DNA of 64,000 nt from Archilochus colubris. Lineage: Eukaryota; Chordata; Aves; Apodiformes; Trochilidae. The stretch covers positions 18,149,158 to 18,213,157 of the forward strand of contig CM041097.1 in the NCBI GenBank assembly GCA_023079485.1, in the 5' to 3' direction. Position numbers and translations under genes: made by a program. Shown one piece after another: positions 61,665-64,000 of this stretch. Each line of letters opens with the position of its first letter. Positions within the stretch are counted from its first letter, which is position 1. The notes beneath the pieces are model-generated. The model was not told the origin of the DNA. It ran no database searches and saw only the letters and a list, made by a program, of their open reading frames with translations.

Positions 61665-63115
61665 CATCTGACAAAGAGGTGGAAGATCTAAGCTGTCTTG
61701 GACATCTCCTCCTAAGACTCTTCCTGCCCTGGCTCTGTTACAGACTGATGTCAGTGCTGGGCTGCTGGACTCTCTGGCTCTTTTCCTAAAAGGAAGATTT
61801 CTGTAATTAGGATGATTCCAAATATTCCTCTTTGCCTCATATGCTTTTCATTATTTGTTGTTTATTTTCCTGCATGAAACACATTGATATTGTTAAGCTG
61901 CTCATGGCAGGAAACATTTGCATGAACAAATATTTTGCTAGTTGTGCTCCGATCAGGAAATCACCCAGCAAGGATATTGTTTTTAGTTGCTCTCACTCTC
62001 TCTTTTTAAAAACTAATTCAGAGCTTCATTACCCAGCATGGGGCAGCAGTCATTGGCATTTCAGTGAGAAATTTCTAATGATAACTGAGTAGCAGTTGGC
62101 TTTCTATTGAAAGTCATTGAAACATCCCACCTGTCACAGCAAATTTACACATTCATATGCTAAAAAGCTCTGCATCAGCTGGTGTTATGTTTCCTGTCTG
62201 AGCCAGATTGTTTGCCTCTTGCTGGCACTGAGCAGCAGACACTTCCTCCAGCCTTTCCACTGGGGTAAATACAGAAGGGGCAGTGAGCACTTACAAGCTG
62301 CTCCTCAGTGATTTTGCTCTTTCAGATCTGACACGAGGCAGAAGTTCCCCACCTGGATAAGGTGTCTTGTGGTAGAGATGGAAAATGATGGAAATTTTCT
62401 GTGCAAAGTGTGAATCTAGGGTTGGTTTGGGGGCTGATGGGGAGGTCTCAGGGCTGACACTACGGCTCCAGCTTCCGTGGACACCCAGACACAATTCCAA
62501 GGCTTAGCTGACCTAGGAACAAGGATGTGATTCCCAAGAGGTGGGCCTGAGACATGGCAACATCCACCCCCTGCTAAAGCATCAGACAGGCAGCTCCATC
62601 ACCTCCCTGCTCATCCTGAAGTGGTTGGAGTAGCTCGATGTTTGTAGCCAGAATATTCCATTTTCAATCCATTCTCCCCTTTTGCCAGGCTCATCACCCA
62701 CTGTCAGGAACCTGTGGTGTGGGCAGGGGCTGCCTGGGGCAGGGGTGTCCCCTGGCCAAGCTGGTGCAGAGGCAGAGGACAGATGTGTCTGTCTGCACCC
62801 CATGGTGTTGTCATGGCTTAGCTGAGCTGGGTTAGAACTTGTGGGCCCTGGGTCAGAGCTTCTGGGCCTTGGAGAAGCTGCAGAGCTTTTCCTGTGAGTG
62901 ACCTTTGTGCCCATCAGGTTTGTGCTGGGTGCTCAGCATTTGCAGGGTCAGTTGCAGCCCAACACAAGTTCCTGTCCCTCCTGTCTGCTGTGAGGTGACC
63001 AAGGCTGAAGCCATCCTGTCAGGCACAGCCTGGTGCTGCTGTCCTGTCATTTATCTGCTTTGTTCTAAACCCCCCCAGTTTGGAGAAGCAGGGACCCAAA
63101 TGTCCCTGGGACAGG

Positions 63116-63695
63116 GTGGCCAGCAGGTCCAGGGAAGGGATTCTGCCCCTTTGCTCACCTTGAGCCCTGTGTCCAGTTCTGGGCCCCTCAGCTCAGGAAG
63201 GAGATTGAGGTGCTGGAGCAGGTCCAGAGAAGAGCAAGGAGGCTGTGAAGGGATCCAGCAGAATTCCTGTGAGGAAGGGCTGAGGGAGCTGGGGGTGTTG
63301 AGGCTGGAGAAGAGGAGGCTCAGGGGAGACCTCATCACTCTCTCCAACTCCCTGAAAGGAGGTTGGAGCCAGGGGGGGGTTGGGCTCTGCTCTCAGTCAG
63401 ACAGGAGGCCATGGGCTTAAGCTCTGCCAGGGGAGGGTTAGGTTGGATATTGGGAAGAAATTCTTTCCAGAGAGGGTGATCAGACATTGGAATGGGCTGC
63501 CCATGGAGGGGGTGGATTCTCCATCCCTGGAGGGTTTTAAGGAGACTGAATGTGGCACTGAGTGCCATGGGCTGGGAACCACGGGGGGAGAGGATCAAGG
63601 GTTGGACTTGATGATCCCAGGGGTCCTTTCCAACCCGGATGATTCTGTGATTCTGTGATTCTGTGATCCTGTCATTCTGTGATTCTGTGATCCTG
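63116..63695 (+). mobile_element. CR1 LINE 3' region (about 580 bp)
   Basis: The sense-strand CR1 shows the typical order: GTGTCCAGTTCTGGGCCCCT, a GGAGCAGGTCCAGAGAAGAG block, the GGAAGAAATTCTTTCC block, GGCACTGAGTGCCATGG, TTGGACTTGATGATCCC, CTTTCCAACCC, and an octamer tail of ATTCTGTG with ATCCTGTC variants. The 5' end is truncated. The copy seems to lack part of the consensus between the GATTCTGCCCC block and the CTGTGTCCAG block, where I remember a GGGGAGGCCACACC-like stretch. The open frames here on both strands are by-products of the element and not genes. Confidence 0.95.
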
Positions 63696-64000
63696 TCAGT
63701 GCATCTGCCCCAGCCCCTGAGTCCCGTGTCCCCACTGCTCTGTTGGTGATTTTTATTTTTTAACAAAAGAGCTCATTCAGTGTGAAGGCTCTGGGCACCT
63801 GACGGAGGAAGGCTCAGCACATGAATGAGGAGTGATTGAGCTGCGGATGTGGGATTTGTCATTATTAGGGCTGCATTTGTGGCAGCAGCTGCTGCTGAGG
63901 GCTGAGGCTGAGGCGATGGTGGGTCCAACACTGCCACCTTCTGCTGAGCCTCCGCAAAGGTACCAACAGGTTCTTGGGCCGTGCCAGACCCTGCAGACCT
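63696..64000. other. Intergenic DNA at the right edge
   Basis: About 300 bp, moderately GC-rich with a short GCAGCAGCTGCTGCTG palindromic stretch near 63880-63900. No gene or named repeat is seen. Confidence 0.6.

Larger units (their letters stand above)
53971..63115. other. Intergenic DNA, no gene seen
   Basis: About 9 kb. It contains T runs (56256-56265, 59337-59354), an A run (58111-58123), a 17-bp tandem duplication (61631-61664) and otherwise unremarkable sequence. The longest frames (59708-60085 and 59574-59930, both minus, about 120 codons) have no domain that I recognise. Confidence 0.65.

Noticed and set aside
63335..63766. Minus-strand frame of 143 codons and the plus-strand frame at 62905-63420
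   Set aside because: They mostly lie within the CR1 3' region, which is non-coding in the element.

Overview
This is a vertebrate nuclear window, almost certainly from a bird. The main reasons are three 5'-truncated CR1 LINE copies that end in the avian-type ATTCTATG or ATTCTGTG octamer tail, a further tail-less CR1-like fragment, otherwise low interspersed-repeat content, and a GC-rich CpG-island promoter set in AT-rich DNA. I found no prokaryotic gene organisation, CRISPR array, tRNA or rRNA.

The one protein-coding gene I can support is the 5' part of PDZRN3 (PDZ and RING finger E3 ubiquitin ligase, also LNX3) on the minus strand. Exon 1 (24708 down to 23992, 239 codons) carries the start codon, a complete C3HC4 RING finger, TRAF-type zinc-finger cysteines and a coiled coil. 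Exon 2 (18186 to 18100, 29 codons) and exon 3 (16991 to 16884, 36 codons) encode the first part of PDZ domain 1. All three junctions have GT/AG signals and phase 0, so 304 residues can be read. The rest of the protein, from the end of PDZ1 onward, is not found and should lie beyond the left edge, so bases 1-16883 are read as the start of a long third intron. PDZRN3 is favoured over its paralogue PDZRN4 because the RING start and the PDZ1 segment follow the PDZRN3 pattern.

Layout: 1-16883 is intron 3, with a CR1 tail at 7593. 16884-18186 holds exons 3 and 2 with intron 2. 18187-23991 is intron 1, with a possible hAT transposase remnant (21840-22680) and a small CR1-like fragment (23541). 23800-25690 is the CpG island and promoter, with exon 1, a T-rich 5' leader, a GGTCCC hexamer array, GC boxes and a G-run cluster. 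25700-64000 is apparently intergenic DNA upstream of PDZRN3. It contains CR1 copies at 28219 and 63116, a 126-bp tandem duplication at 42579, an 11-bp minisatellite of about 39 units at 53541, several homopolymer tracts, and AT-rich blocks that could be regulatory.

No previously undescribed gene system was found. The observations most worth a second look are the minisatellite that keeps long reading frames open, the T-rich leader next to the PDZRN3 start codon, the hAT-like remnant, and the in-frame small exons that split PDZ1.
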